DNA of 64,000 bases. It comes from an uncultured Pelagibacteraceae bacterium. Its GTDB lineage: Bacteria > Pseudomonadota > Alphaproteobacteria > Pelagibacterales > Pelagibacteraceae. Within the stretch, counting starts at the first letter, position 1. Every line of letters begins with the position of its first letter. Positions 1-10,819 of this stretch are shown here, in pieces. The stretch covers positions 38,246 through 102,245 of the forward strand of contig CACIQQ010000003.1 of NCBI GenBank assembly GCA_902588835.1, written 5' to 3'. Position numbers and translations under genes: made by a program. The notes below the pieces were generated by a model. It did not search any database and was not told the DNA's origin. It saw nothing but the letters and a program-made list of their open reading frames with translations.

Positions 1-23
1 ACCAAAAAGTAAAAGGAATTTAA

Positions 24-1058
<1,035 letters not shown>

Positions 1059-1064
1059 TAAACA

Positions 1065-1925
1065 ATGCAAACTAACAGAGATGATTTCATTATTGCAATC
1101 AGATCTGCATTTCTTAAAAAAGGAAACCAACAGAGATTTTCATTAATAGCTCTTATACTTTTTTCAATTTTTATAATAGTGCTTGGTAAATATAATTTTA
1201 AAGGGGTAAACTTTTTAAAATTATCTATAAAAGAAATCGTTTACAGAACTACATTTATTGTATCTGTTCCAGAAAACTTTGTCATTAGTAGCTATCATAC
1301 AATAAGTGATCATTTTAATTTATATTCAAATTATGAAAATTTAAAAAAAGATTATGAGAGTCTTAAGGCGACAAAGTTAAATGCAGATTTCCTAAAATCT
1401 GAAAACGAAGCGCTTAAATCAAAGATTGACGATGTATCAACACAATCATCTGAGTTATTAGCAAAAGTAATTATAGATAAAAAAAGTCCTTTTTTACGAT
1501 CTGTAATAGTAAACAGAGGAAGTAAAGATAATGTGATATTGGGTATGGCAGTTTTAGATGGAAAATTTCTTGTAGGAAAAGTTGTAGAAGTAAATTATTC
1601 AACCTCAAGAGTTTTATTATTGTCAGATTTAAATAGTAAAATTCCTGTATCTATAGAACCAAATGGTGTCCAATCAATACTTTCAGGAAGTGGATCAAGT
1701 TTTGGAGAAATTCAATACATAAAAGAGGATTATCAGTTAGACAGCGACTTTGAAATCTTCACATCTGGATCAGGTGGAATTTTCCGTTCTGGAATTCCAA
1801 TTGGAAAAACAATTTTAAATGCTGGATCTGGTCTTAATACCATAAAAGTTAAATTCCATTCAGATTTTTCCCAATTGCGTTTGGTAAAAATTGTATCTTT
1901 TGAAGAGGTTAAACAAAATGATTGA
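1065..1925 (+). CDS. mreC: Rod shape-determining protein MreC
   Basis: N-terminal TM, coiled coil, VNRGSKDNV..GMAVLDG..LVGKV motif; position after mreB. Confidence 0.93.
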   Translation: MQTNRDDFIIAIRSAFLKKGNQQRFSLIALILFSIFIIVLGKYNFKGVNFLKLSIKEIVYRTTFIVSVPENFVISSYHTISDHFNLYSNYENLKKDYESLKATKLNADFLKSENEALKSKIDDVSTQSSELLAKVIIDKKSPFLRSVIVNRGSKDNVILGMAVLDGKFLVGKVVEVNYSTSRVLLLSDLNSKIPVSIEPNGVQSILSGSGSSFGEIQYIKEDYQLDSDFEIFTSGSGGIFRSGIPIGKTILNAGSGLNTIKVKFHSDFSQLRLVKIVSFEEVKQND

Positions 1926-2427
1926 AATTTCAAAAATATCAATTTTAGGTAAAATTTTTAATTCTTTACCAATTATTATATTATTTATCTCAGTTCTTAA
2001 TGAATTTGATTTTAACTATCTTAACTTTAAATATTTCTCTTTTAATTTTCCGTTTATATTAATTTTTTACTGGAGCTTAAAAGGTGGAGAAAAGCTAGGA
2101 TATGGCCTCGTTTTTATTGCTGGATTGATAAATGATGTCGTTGTTGGATTACCTATGGGTATAAGCAGTCTTTCATATCTGCTTATATGTGGTTTTGCGG
2201 TATACTTAAGAAATATCACACTGAGGCCAAACCTTATTAAAGATTGGCTCTTTTTTCTGTTCACTATCTCACTAGTGAATTCAATACTTTATATTGTTCT
2301 AATTCTATTCTTTGGAATAGATATGAATTTTTATTTCCTATTTTTTAATATTATTTTTACATTTATGTTTTATTATATTTTTTCATATATTTTTGATTAT
2401 TATTCAAAATTTAATATTACGAGATAA
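1918..2427 (+). CDS. mreD: Rod shape-determining protein MreD
   Basis: Multi-TM protein in the mreBCD order; the track start is 1891, but ATG at 1918 overlapping the mreC stop is more likely. Confidence 0.85.
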   Translation: MIEISKISILGKIFNSLPIIILFISVLNEFDFNYLNFKYFSFNFPFILIFYWSLKGGEKLGYGLVFIAGLINDVVVGLPMGISSLSYLLICGFAVYLRNITLRPNLIKDWLFFLFTISLVNSILYIVLILFFGIDMNFYFLFFNIIFTFMFYYIFSYIFDYYSKFNITR

Positions 2428-2429
2428 TT

Positions 2430-4409
2430 ATGTTTGGCGGTGGAGGAGATTCAGGATACAAAAAACTTAGCACAGTAAATAGAAGAATGTTCATTATGAC
2501 TGCTGCTAAACTAGTAATATTTGGTGGAATTATAACAAGACTTTTCAGTCTTCAAATAAATGAGAATAAAAAATATTTAACTTTATCTGATAAAAATCGA
2601 TTAAGAGAGTGGAGATTACCACCTGTCAGAGGAGATTTTGAAGATTTTTTTGGAAATAAAATTGCCAGCAATCTCAAAGTTTATCAATTACATGTGGTAC
2701 CTGAGCAAGTTGAAGATTTTAGATATTTAATGATAAGACTTAGAGATATCTTAGATATAGACTCTAAAACTTTTAAAAGAATTCTCAAGAAAAGAAGCCA
2801 GCAAAAATCTTGGGAGACGTTGATAATATCGGAGAATTTAAGCTGGGATCAGTTTGCAAAAATTAATTTTTACCTTCATGAATTATCAGGTGCTAAACCT
2901 GTTCTTTCAGTTGCAAGAAATTATCCTTATGATGAAAAATTTACTCATTTGCTTGGATATGTTGCTCAAGCAAGTGAAAAAGATTTAATTGAAAATGAAG
3001 TTATTAAAAAAAGTCACGTTCCCGGTCTAAGAGTTGGTAAAATTGGTTTAGAAAAAACTTATGAAAATCAATTAATTGGTTCAAATGGTATCCAAAGATA
3101 TGAAGTAAATGCATATGGAAAACGAATTAATCAGATTGATTTTGTTGAAGGAAAAAAAGGAACAAATATTAAACTCACAGTCGATACAAAAATACAAGCC
3201 CAATGTAACGAACTTCTTAAAGATAAAGCTGGATCAATATGTGTTATGGATATTTTTACTGGTGAATTAATTGCAATGCATTCTTCCCCATCTTTTGATC
3301 CAAATTTATTTTTATATGGAATAAGTCATGACAATTGGAATGAAATACTTAACAATCCAAAAAAACCATTAATAAATAGATCTATACAAGGTTTGTATCC
3401 TCCTGGATCAACCATTAAGCCGATTGTTGCACTCTCTGCACTTGAAAATGATGTGATCTCAACAAAATTTAAAGTTAACTGCACTGGTAAAACAGAAATG
3501 TACGGACAAACATATCACTGTTGGAAAGATACAGGTCACGGAATAGTTAACTTAAGAGATGCTCTTAAAGTGTCCTGTGATACATTTTTTTATGAAATGT
3601 CAAGAAGACTTGGAGTGGACAGATTAAATCTTACGGCAAAAAAATTTGGTTTAGGAGAAAAAGTATTTAATGGGACTTACAACGAAGAGAAAGAAGGATT
3701 AATACCATCAACACAATGGAAAAAGAATGCACTAGGAAGAGGATGGGTTTTAGGAGAAACTTTAATTACTGGTATAGGCCAAGGATATATGCAGACAACT
3801 CCACTTCAACTATGTCTTATGACTGCTCAACTTGCAAATGGAGGTTTTAAAATTAAACCAAAAATAATCTACGATAAAAAAAGTGACTCTTATGAAAAAA
3901 TTAAGGCCGAAATGGAAAAAAATAGAATTGATCTACTAAGTGACTTCCAACAAGATGATGCATTGGTTGACTTTTCATTAGAGAAGAAAAAACGTGATAC
4001 TGATCTTTATAAACCTTTGTACAGAAACCAGGAGAATGTAAAATTTGTTCTTGAAGCTATGTTTGCATCTACAAATGAAGTTAGGGGTACATCCTATTCA
4101 TCAAGAATAAGTGATAAAAAATATCAATTTGCAGGAAAAACTGGTACCTCCCAGGTCAAAAAAATTACAGAGATTCAAAGAGAACTTGATCTAGATATAT
4201 CTCAAATTCCTTATGAAGAGAGAGATCATGCTTTATTTGTGGCATTTGGACCATATGTTAATCCACGATATGCTTTAAGTGTTTTTGTGGAACATGGTGG
4301 AGCAGGAAGTTCTGCTGCAGCACCTTTAGCAAAAAAACTATTTAAAACTATTGTTGATAGACACGAAGAAAGAGAAAAAATCAGAGAAAAAAGTTTAATG
4401 GAAATATAA
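2430..4409 (+). CDS. mrdA: Penicillin-binding protein 2
   Basis: Transpeptidase motifs (PGSTIKP, SCDTFFYE, GKTGTSQ); between mreD and rodA. Confidence 0.96.
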   Translation: MFGGGGDSGYKKLSTVNRRMFIMTAAKLVIFGGIITRLFSLQINENKKYLTLSDKNRLREWRLPPVRGDFEDFFGNKIASNLKVYQLHVVPEQVEDFRYLMIRLRDILDIDSKTFKRILKKRSQQKSWETLIISENLSWDQFAKINFYLHELSGAKPVLSVARNYPYDEKFTHLLGYVAQASEKDLIENEVIKKSHVPGLRVGKIGLEKTYENQLIGSNGIQRYEVNAYGKRINQIDFVEGKKGTNIKLTVDTKIQAQCNELLKDKAGSICVMDIFTGELIAMHSSPSFDPNLFLYGISHDNWNEILNNPKKPLINRSIQGLYPPGSTIKPIVALSALENDVISTKFKVNCTGKTEMYGQTYHCWKDTGHGIVNLRDALKVSCDTFFYEMSRRLGVDRLNLTAKKFGLGEKVFNGTYNEEKEGLIPSTQWKKNALGRGWVLGETLITGIGQGYMQTTPLQLCLMTAQLANGGFKIKPKIIYDKKSDSYEKIKAEMEKNRIDLLSDFQQDDALVDFSLEKKKRDTDLYKPLYRNQENVKFVLEAMFASTNEVRGTSYSSRISDKKYQFAGKTGTSQVKKITEIQRELDLDISQIPYEERDHALFVAFGPYVNPRYALSVFVEHGGAGSSAAAPLAKKLFKTIVDRHEEREKIREKSLMEI

Positions 4410-5534
4410 ATGTTTAAAGAAACAGCACTAAGCGGACAAACAACATTCTTTCAAAAATTAAGATCGATGGATTATATTCTGTTAGTCTGTATTTTAATAT
4501 TAGGTGTCATAAGTTCATTAGCAATGTATGCAACAGATGGAGGTGAGCTTTTATACCATACAAAAAGTCATGTTTTAAGATTTATAGTTTTCTTTTTAAT
4601 GATGTTTGTTTTTTCTTTCTTAAATATAAGATTTTGGCATGCAACTGGTTATCTATTTTATATTATAGTTTTGGGATTACTTATATGGGCATCTCTTTAC
4701 GGAATTACTGCCTCTGGTTCTCAAAGATGGGTCGATTTATACTTTATAAATCTTCAACCGTCAGAATTGATGAAAATTGCTATTATAGTTTGTTTTGCAA
4801 AATTTTATCACAGAGCACAGATAAATCAGATAAATAATTTTAAAAATTTACTTGTCCCGATGATGATATTGGTCTTACCAATATTATTAGTCGTCAGCCA
4901 ACCTGACTTAGGAACCTCAATTTTAATTGCATTAAGCGGAATTATAGTACTCTGGCTTGCAGGAATTAACTTAAAATATTTTATATATTCAGGTTTGTTT
5001 TTTTTAATTTCATTACCTTTTGTTATTGCGTTTTTAAAACCATATCAAAAACTTAGAATTTTAACTTTTTTTAATCCTGATAAAGATCCTTTAGGAGCAG
5101 GTTATCAAATTATTCAATCTAAAATAGCTATAGGATCAGGCGGTCTCACTGGAAAAGGTTTTTTAAAAGGAACACAAGGTTATCTTGAATTTTTACCTGA
5201 GAAACATACAGATTTTATTTTTACGTTATTTTCCGAAGAGCATGGTTTTATTGGATCGTTAGCACTTTTATTTATTTATGGTGTTATTATTTATAGAGTG
5301 ATAGATATAGGAAAAAACGCTAGAAGTTTTTTTGGTAAATTGTTTTGTTTTGGATTTGCATCATCAATTTTTGTATTTATCACTGTAAATATGTCTATGG
5401 TTTTAGGTTTGTTGCCAATAGTTGGTTCCCCTTTACCGATAATGTCTTATGGTGGCTCTTCAATGTTAGCAACGATGATAGGTTTTAGTATTGTGATGAG
5501 TACAAAAATTTATCAAAAGCAACTTATTGCTTAA
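4410..5534 (+). CDS. rodA: Rod shape-determining protein RodA (SEDS glycosyltransferase)
   Basis: SEDS motifs (QPDLGTSILI, LPEKHTDFIFT, GSPLPIMSYGGSSML). Confidence 0.96.
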   Translation: MFKETALSGQTTFFQKLRSMDYILLVCILILGVISSLAMYATDGGELLYHTKSHVLRFIVFFLMMFVFSFLNIRFWHATGYLFYIIVLGLLIWASLYGITASGSQRWVDLYFINLQPSELMKIAIIVCFAKFYHRAQINQINNFKNLLVPMMILVLPILLVVSQPDLGTSILIALSGIIVLWLAGINLKYFIYSGLFFLISLPFVIAFLKPYQKLRILTFFNPDKDPLGAGYQIIQSKIAIGSGGLTGKGFLKGTQGYLEFLPEKHTDFIFTLFSEEHGFIGSLALLFIYGVIIYRVIDIGKNARSFFGKLFCFGFASSIFVFITVNMSMVLGLLPIVGSPLPIMSYGGSSMLATMIGFSIVMSTKIYQKQLIA

Positions 5535-5577
5535 TTTGTCGCAATAATTTTTTCACTTTGATATTGTATCTTTAGGA

Positions 5578-6813
5578 ATGAATAATACTAAGATTGGAAT
5601 AGTAGGCGCTGGTATTCAAGGTGTCTGTAACGCCTTGTTTCTTCAAAAAAAAAACTATGAAGTGCATCTTTTTGATAGAGAGGAACCCGGTTCAGCAGCA
5701 TCATATGGAAATGCTGGTCATTTTTCACCATACGCATCTGTGCCACTTAATAGACCAGACATATTAACAGATGTTCCTGCTATGCTTATAAGCTCAACAG
5801 GACCATTAGCCTTAAAATGGAATTACGTTCCAAAAATGATTCCATGGTTTTTTAAATTAATTAAAAATTGCACAACAAAAAAAATGATGCATACAGCAAA
5901 ATATATGCATCAAATTTTAGATTTAGCATTACCTGCTTATGATGAACTATTTGATGAAATTAATCTTGATGGTTTGGTAAAAAAAAATGGCATAATGTAT
6001 GTTTGGACCAAAAAAAATATAGCTAGTAGAGAATTAGAAATAAAAATAAGGGATCAGCTTGGTGTAGAGCAACAGTTAGTTGGTCCAAAAGAAATAAGCG
6101 ATCTTGAGCCGAACTTAAAAAAATTTTACCATGGTGGAGTTTTTTATCCTAATGCTAGACACACTATAAACCCAAGAAAAGTATTATTGAAATTATTTGA
6201 TCTATTTTTAAAAAAAGGCGGTAAATTTAAAAAAACTAATGTAGAAAACATAATATTCAATGGTGACACACCAATCATTAAGACTATCAATGATAATATA
6301 ATTTTTGATAAAGTAATTGTTGCATGTGGAGCATTTTCAAAAAAACTAACTGATAATTTAAATGAAAAAATTCCTTTAGATACTGAAAGGGGATATCATG
6401 TTCATTTTAAAAATTGTGAACATTTGATTTCAAGACCCGTTGTTTTTGCAAATAGGGGTTTCGGTATGACACCAATGGAACAAGGTTTAAGAGTTGTTGG
6501 AACTGTCGAATTCGGAGGATTAGATAATCCACTTTCAAAATCAAGAATTAAAAATTTAATAGACAATGCAAAATATATGCTGGATGGATTACCTGAGCAT
6601 GAAGATGAATGGTTAGGTTTTAGGCCAACGCTACCAGACTTTTTACCAATTATTGGAAGTTCAAAAAATCATAAAAATGTTTATTATTCTTTTGGTCATC
6701 ATCATTTGGGATGGACTTTAGGTGCAATTTCGGGAAAAATAGTATCAAAAATGATTTCTGGAGAAAAAACCAATTTAGATTTAGAACCTTACAGTTCGGT
6801 AAGGTTTAGTTAG
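5578..6813 (+). CDS. FAD-dependent oxidoreductase, D-amino-acid dehydrogenase (DadA)-like
   Basis: N-terminal GAGIQGVCNALFL dinucleotide fold; GFRPTLPDFLPIIG and GHHHLGWTLG C-terminal DAO motifs. Confidence 0.85.
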   Translation: MNNTKIGIVGAGIQGVCNALFLQKKNYEVHLFDREEPGSAASYGNAGHFSPYASVPLNRPDILTDVPAMLISSTGPLALKWNYVPKMIPWFFKLIKNCTTKKMMHTAKYMHQILDLALPAYDELFDEINLDGLVKKNGIMYVWTKKNIASRELEIKIRDQLGVEQQLVGPKEISDLEPNLKKFYHGGVFYPNARHTINPRKVLLKLFDLFLKKGGKFKKTNVENIIFNGDTPIIKTINDNIIFDKVIVACGAFSKKLTDNLNEKIPLDTERGYHVHFKNCEHLISRPVVFANRGFGMTPMEQGLRVVGTVEFGGLDNPLSKSRIKNLIDNAKYMLDGLPEHEDEWLGFRPTLPDFLPIIGSSKNHKNVYYSFGHHHLGWTLGAISGKIVSKMISGEKTNLDLEPYSSVRFS

Positions 6814-6815
6814 AC

Positions 6816-7712
6816 TTGATAAAAAAAATTAATTTTGCTTATATATTTCTATTTTTAGCAGTTTTATTTTGGTCTGGAAATTTTTTAGTTGGAAAATATG
6901 CAAGCTATCATCAAATTCCACCCTTTTCTTTAAATTTTTATAGATGGTTGTTTGCCTGGCTTATTTTGATACCATTTACATATAATGAAGTTATTCTAAA
7001 CAAAAATTATATAAAAAATAATTATAAATTTTTTATTTTGTTAGGAATAACAAGTGTAACAGTTTTCAATTCTATAGTTTATTATTCACTTAACTTTACG
7101 CAAGTTATTAGCGGTGTTCTTATGATTTCGACAATTCCAGTAATGATTATGTTCATCTCTTCGATATTAAAGATTGAGAAAGCTAACAAATTTCAGTTGA
7201 TTGGAGTAGCATTATCTTTTTTGGGGGTCATTACGATTATTACAAAAGCTAATTTTGATGTTTTAAGAAATCTAAATTTTAATAAAGGTGATTTAACTAT
7301 GGTGGTTGCAATGCTATCTTGGGCGACATATTCGGCCTTACTTAAAGTAAAAAAACACAGTGTATCTCAACTTTGTTTATTACAAATAATTATTTCTTTT
7401 GGTCTACTATTTTTAATTCCAGTATATATTTTTGAGTTTATTTTAGGTTATCGTATTGAAATTAATTTACCTTTCACACTAACACTCTTTTATGTTGTTT
7501 TATTTCCAGGCCTATTATCATTCATCTGTTGGATAAAAGGAATTTCATTAATTGGTCCAAATAGATCAGGAATATTTTTACACCTAATGCCAATATTAAG
7601 TGCGATAATGGCAATGATTATTTTTGATGAGAGATTTATGTTTTTTCATGCATTAGGGGCTTTATTCATTTTAAGCGGGATATTAATATCTAATAAGAGA
7701 ATAAGTAATTAA
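6816..7712 (+). CDS. EamA/DMT-family permease (TTG start)
   Basis: About 10 TM helices, duplicated EamA architecture. Confidence 0.85.
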   Translation: MIKKINFAYIFLFLAVLFWSGNFLVGKYASYHQIPPFSLNFYRWLFAWLILIPFTYNEVILNKNYIKNNYKFFILLGITSVTVFNSIVYYSLNFTQVISGVLMISTIPVMIMFISSILKIEKANKFQLIGVALSFLGVITIITKANFDVLRNLNFNKGDLTMVVAMLSWATYSALLKVKKHSVSQLCLLQIIISFGLLFLIPVYIFEFILGYRIEINLPFTLTLFYVVLFPGLLSFICWIKGISLIGPNRSGIFLHLMPILSAIMAMIIFDERFMFFHALGALFILSGILISNKRISN

Positions 7713-8606
7713 ATGAACTTACCAATAATAAATCATGATGATTATGTTGCAAAAATAAATGATGATAACAAATTTCCTATTAAAAAATTTGGTGAGCTTG
7801 CAAAATACTTAATAAGCGAAGGAGTTACTGAAAAATTTATACAACCTGAATTTTGTTCTGTTGAAACATTAAGTAAAGCGCATTCAGTAGATTATATTAA
7901 TAAGATTAAAAACAAAAATTTAGATGCCCAATCTCAAAAAAAAATAGGCTTTCCTCTAAATGATAGCGTAGTTAATAGATCATTTAGAGCTACAGGTGGA
8001 ACGGTCTTGGCAAGTAAACTTGCTTTACAAAATCGTTTATCGTGTAACACAGCTGGTGGAAGTCATCACGCAACACGAGATGAAGGAGCAGGTTATTGTG
8101 TTTTCAACGATGTAGCAGTTGCAGCTAAGCATGTGCTTTCAAAAAAAACTATTAAAAAAGTATTAATAATTGACTTAGATGTTCACCAAGGAAATGGAAA
8201 TTCAGAAATTTTTAAAAAAGATAGATCAGTTTTTACATTTAGTATGCATTGTAAATCAAATTACCCAGCAAAAAAATCAAATAGCGATTTGGATGTTGAA
8301 TTAAAAGATAATACCGAAGATAAGGAATATATTGATGTTTTGAAAAAGAATTTACTTATTTTAAACAAAGAAAACTTCGATTTGATTTTCTACATTGCTG
8401 GAGTTGACATTCATCATAATGATAGACTAGGCAAATTAAAAATCACAGATGAAGGTATAAAAAATAGAGAAGAATTAGTAATTTCTAATTTTTTTGATAA
8501 AAAAATTCCATTATGTGGGGTTTTAGGTGGCGGATATAACAAAGATTTTAAAAAATTAGTTGAGCTTCACGCAATTTTACATAAATCCTGTGCATCAATA
8601 TTATGA
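7713..8606 (+). CDS. Histone deacetylase/acetylpolyamine amidohydrolase superfamily protein
   Basis: GGSHHATRDEGAGYCVFNDVAVAA, DLDVHQGNG, GGYN motifs. Confidence 0.9.
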   Translation: MNLPIINHDDYVAKINDDNKFPIKKFGELAKYLISEGVTEKFIQPEFCSVETLSKAHSVDYINKIKNKNLDAQSQKKIGFPLNDSVVNRSFRATGGTVLASKLALQNRLSCNTAGGSHHATRDEGAGYCVFNDVAVAAKHVLSKKTIKKVLIIDLDVHQGNGNSEIFKKDRSVFTFSMHCKSNYPAKKSNSDLDVELKDNTEDKEYIDVLKKNLLILNKENFDLIFYIAGVDIHHNDRLGKLKITDEGIKNREELVISNFFDKKIPLCGVLGGGYNKDFKKLVELHAILHKSCASIL

Positions 8607-8974
8607 AAAAAATTAATTCAAAACTTTCTTCAGAACAAAAATTAATTCTATTTGAAGAGGGTACTGAAAGACCAGGTTCAAGTATATTAAATGGAGAAAA
8701 AAGAGAAGGATCCTATCACTGTGTAAATTGTGATGTAAAATTATTCGACTCTAGTTCTAAATATGAAAGTGGTTCCGGTTGGCCTTCGTTTTACGACTCT
8801 TTACCCAACGTGTTTGAAACAAAAACTGATCATCATATTGGTTACGCAAGAACAGAATATCATTGTAAAAATTGTGGTGGTCATCATGGACATATATTTA
8901 ATGATGGACCTAAACCAACTGGAAAAAGATTTTGTAACAATGGTCTCTGTCTAAACTTTAAACCTAAAAAATGA
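8603..8974 (+). CDS. msrB: Peptide-methionine (R)-S-oxide reductase MsrB
   Basis: GSGWPSFY, HIGYARTEYHCKNCGGHHGHIFNDGPKPTGKRFC. Confidence 0.93.
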   Translation: MKKINSKLSSEQKLILFEEGTERPGSSILNGEKREGSYHCVNCDVKLFDSSSKYESGSGWPSFYDSLPNVFETKTDHHIGYARTEYHCKNCGGHHGHIFNDGPKPTGKRFCNNGLCLNFKPKK

Positions 8975-9312
8975 TTATTCAATATACACTTTTTTTATTT
9001 GGTTTAATTTGGTCATTCTCAATTATTAAAACCCAATCAATTTTTAACAAAAAAGTTGGATTAATATTTAAAATATTTATTTCAAAAATCTCTTGGTTTT
9101 CCTTTTTAGCTGCTTGTTATTTTGGATTTAAAAATTTCTCAATTAAACTGACTTTTATTGGGATTTTCGTAAGTGTATTGTTGGTTCAATTAAGTTTTTC
9201 TTTTATAAAAAATAAGCTAAAAGAGAAATTTGATGAACAAAAATTACATCAATTTAAAACTTTTTTTGAAATTTCTTTAATAATTTTGATACTTTATTTT
9301 ATTTTATTCTAA
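8971..9312 (+). CDS. Small hydrophobic membrane protein of unknown function
   Basis: ATGA overlap with msrB; roughly four hydrophobic segments. Confidence 0.55.
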   Translation: MIIQYTLFLFGLIWSFSIIKTQSIFNKKVGLIFKIFISKISWFSFLAACYFGFKNFSIKLTFIGIFVSVLLVQLSFSFIKNKLKEKFDEQKLHQFKTFFEISLIILILYFILF

Positions 9313-9558
9313 AAGCTCTTTTAGTTTATTTTCTTTTTCTAAAGCCCTTAACTCAGTGTAACCACCTACATGGTGATCGCCAAAAAAGATTTGAGGGATA
9401 GTTCTTTGGCCATTAGATTTTTTGATCATCTCATCTCTTATGTTTTCACCAGATGAAACATCTATTTCATTAAATTTTAATTTATTTCTTTCAAGCAATC
9501 TTTTTGCAGCATCACAAAAATTACAAGAAGGGCCTGTATAAATGAGAATATTTTTCAT
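9304..9558 (-). CDS. grxC: Glutaredoxin 3
   Basis: CNFC active site, TIPQIFFGDHHVGG motif. Confidence 0.93.
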   Translation of the reverse strand: MKNILIYTGPSCNFCDAAKRLLERNKLKFNEIDVSSGENIRDEMIKKSNGQRTIPQIFFGDHHVGGYTELRALEKENKLKELLE

Positions 9559-9561
9559 TTC

Positions 9562-9855
9562 TTATATATAGTCATTTTTTTTTATTTTTCTTCTAATTTC
9601 TTTTCTAGATAATTCAAATTTTTTTCTATGTTTGATACTTTGGTTTTTAGCTCTTTTCCTCCAAAGTCTAAAAGAAGAGGGTTTCAATTTCTTTCTCATT
9701 ATTTTAATTACGTCACTTTCAGAATATCCAGATCTTTTTTTTATCTCCTCAAAAGTGATGCGGTCCGCCCAGGCAGCCCACACAACCCAATCTGGACTCA
9801 TAGAATTCGGCTCTGGATTTTTGACCTTTGTGATGGGTCTGTGACCTTTTTTCAT
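9562..9855 (-). CDS. TIGR03643/DUF2805-type conserved protein
   Basis: MSPDWVVWAAWADRITFEEIKKRSGYSESDVIKIMRKKLKPSSFRLWRKR family signature. Confidence 0.75.
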   Translation of the reverse strand: MKKGHRPITKVKNPEPNSMSPDWVVWAAWADRITFEEIKKRSGYSESDVIKIMRKKLKPSSFRLWRKRAKNQSIKHRKKFELSRKEIRRKIKKNDYI

Positions 9856-9905
9856 AATTTATTAATAAATATTAAAAATTTGCTTAATGCAATTTTTATG
9901 GAGTG

Positions 9906-10013
9906 TGATATATTGGGTTTAGATAGTCCTATCTAGCCATCTTTAGCTCCCGGTTTTTTAGGACTATCCCTCAAAAAAGCCTCTAAGCGTAATTTTTAGC
10001 GCCACATCAATAT
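9906..10013. ncRNA. Candidate structured RNA or leader, strand unresolved, family unknown
   Basis: Perfect 10-bp inverted repeat GATAGTCCTA(9922-9931)/TAGGACTATC(9959-9968); hairpin GCGTAA-TTT-TTA(g)CGC (9987-10002); outer ATATTG(9910-9915)/CAATAT(10008-10013); GC-richer than the other intergenic DNA. Confidence 0.4.
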
Positions 10014-10046
10014 TTTAGTTTTTGTGATAATAATAATCCTAATATT

Positions 10047-10814
10047 ATGAAATTAGGATTTATTGGAACTGGTGAAATTACAAAAGCTGTAGTTATTGGC
10101 ATCTTAGGGTCGAAATTAAAGTTTAAAAAAATTTATTTATCAGAACGAAATAAAAAAATTTCCTCTTTTTTAAGAAAAAAGAATAAAAAAATTCAAATTG
10201 AAAAAGACAACCAGCTAATAATTGATAAATCAGACTGGGTTTTTTTAGCTGTAACGCCAAAGGTTGGCAATCAAATCATCGGAAAACTAAATTTTAAAAA
10301 AAAACAAGTTATTATTAGCTTTATTTCTACAATTCAGCTTCCAAAACTTAAAAAATTAACAAAAAACAGAACTAATATTGTTCGCGCAATTCCCTTGCCA
10401 CCAATATCTCTAAGAAAAGGACCAGTTCCAATATTTCCACCAAATAAAAAAGTAAAAAAATTTTTTTCTCATTTAGGTACAGTTGTTGAAATAAATAATG
10501 AAAAAAAATCTCTAAATTTCTGGTCAACTTCAGGAATGATGGCCCCATTCTATGAATTTTTAAACACTTTATCCAAATGGCTTATTTCAAAAGGTGTCAA
10601 AAAAAATAACGCGCAAAGTTATATTACTTCATTATTCATAGCTCTATCTGAGAGTGCATATGGTCATTCAAATAAAGATTTATCAATTTTAGTGAAAAAC
10701 TCACAAACTCCTGGAGGACTTAATGAACAAGCTGTGCGATCATTAAGGAAATTGAAATTTTATAGTTCCACTGATAAAACCTTAAGTGAAATCCTTAAAA
10801 GATTAAAAAAATAA
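10047..10814 (+). CDS. Pyrroline-5-carboxylate reductase-like NAD(P)-binding protein
   Basis: GFIGTGEITKAVVIGI N-terminus and C-terminal TPGGLNEQAVRSL. Confidence 0.75.
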   Translation: MKLGFIGTGEITKAVVIGILGSKLKFKKIYLSERNKKISSFLRKKNKKIQIEKDNQLIIDKSDWVFLAVTPKVGNQIIGKLNFKKKQVIISFISTIQLPKLKKLTKNRTNIVRAIPLPPISLRKGPVPIFPPNKKVKKFFSHLGTVVEINNEKKSLNFWSTSGMMAPFYEFLNTLSKWLISKGVKKNNAQSYITSLFIALSESAYGHSNKDLSILVKNSQTPGGLNEQAVRSLRKLKFYSSTDKTLSEILKRLKK

Positions 10815-10819
10815 ATAAA

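Noticed and set aside
9628-9936. Plus-strand ORFs of 102 and 70 aa opposite the TIGR03643 gene
   Set aside because: Shadow ORFs; the minus-strand frame carries the recognisable conserved motif.
9906-10013. Possible tmRNA, SRP RNA or 6S RNA
   Set aside because: No tmRNA tag ORF or TTCGA-CCA end, no GGAA-tetraloop SRP core, no long 6S-like bubble recognised; left as unclassified.
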